From an uncultured Eubacterium sp. (GTDB lineage: Bacteria > Bacillota > Clostridia > Peptostreptococcales > Anaerovoracaceae): 31,995 bases of DNA. Of the stretch, positions 31,992 through 31,995 are shown one piece after another. The stretch's first letter is position 1, and every line of letters starts with the position of its first letter. The notes under the pieces were generated by a model. The model was not told where the DNA came from. It saw nothing but the letters and a program-made list of their open reading frames with translations, and made no database searches. The position numbers were made by a program, and so were the translations under genes. The stretch covers positions 1 to 31,995 of the forward strand of contig CALBGO010000042.1 in assembly GCA_937894585.1 (NCBI GenBank). Direction: 5' to 3'.

Positions 31992-31995
31992 AATG

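Noticed and set aside
1..31995. CRISPR array or prophage
   Set aside because: No regularly spaced identical repeats, cas genes, integrase or phage structural genes were found.

Overview
The window looks like chromosomal DNA from an anaerobic, Clostridia-like member of the Bacillota. The evidence is strong AGGAGG-type ribosome binding sites, sigma-A promoters, an L20-type leader with an ATT start codon on infC, a PadR regulator, an ornithine-racemase-like enzyme and corrinoid methyltransferases. Its centre is a bacterial pyrrolysine (Pyl, amber-decoding) methylamine system. All pieces are present: split PylRS (pylSc, pylSn), amber suppressor tRNA (pylT), biosynthesis genes pylB, pylC and pylD, and an MtbB-type methyltransferase gene interrupted by an in-frame TAG.

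Layout. (1) 1-1600, minus strand: infC-rpmI-rplT with promoter, leader attenuator and terminator. (2) 1611-11130, minus strand: from one clear promoter, a ten-gene Mrp/Mbh-type antiporter operon with mostly overlapping genes, then an ornithine cyclodeaminase-family gene and a creatininase-family gene. (3) 11230-11985, plus strand: lexA with its own operator and promoter. (4) 12194-25838, minus strand: mtbB(TAG)-mtbC-mtbA-activation protein-RACo-pylB-pylC-pylSc-pylD-pylT-CobW GTPase-pylSn-padR-lysO, fourteen genes on one strand. (5) 25971-31695, plus strand: ornithine-racemase-like gene, short UroD-type methyltransferase, alanine-racemase-like gene, CorA-like transporter and D-cysteine-desulfhydrase-family gene. 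(6) A 50-bp perfect inverted repeat occupies both ends of the window.

How the genes may work together. MtbB would move a methyl group from a methylated amine to the corrinoid of MtbC. MtbA would pass it to an acceptor. The RACo ferredoxin/ASKHA protein and the methionine-synthase-activation-like protein would rescue inactive Co(II) corrinoid. PylB, PylC and PylD make pyrrolysine from two lysines, and PylSc+PylSn charge tRNA-Pyl. A LysO-type lysine transporter under a PadR gene sits at the end of the same cluster. The antiporter could supply or use a sodium gradient, but nothing in the window ties it to methyl metabolism.

The most unusual points are these. The TAG ending mtbA is in frame with the whole next gene, and a terminator hairpin lies between them, so Pyl read-through could both make a fusion and control transcription. 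Three hairpins with a shared GCAAGGAG-type loop lie between mtbB and mtbC. MtbA appears fused to a thioredoxin-like domain. A CobW GTPase gene is translationally coupled to pylSn. A small Cys-rich octapeptide-repeat membrane protein lies inside the antiporter operon.
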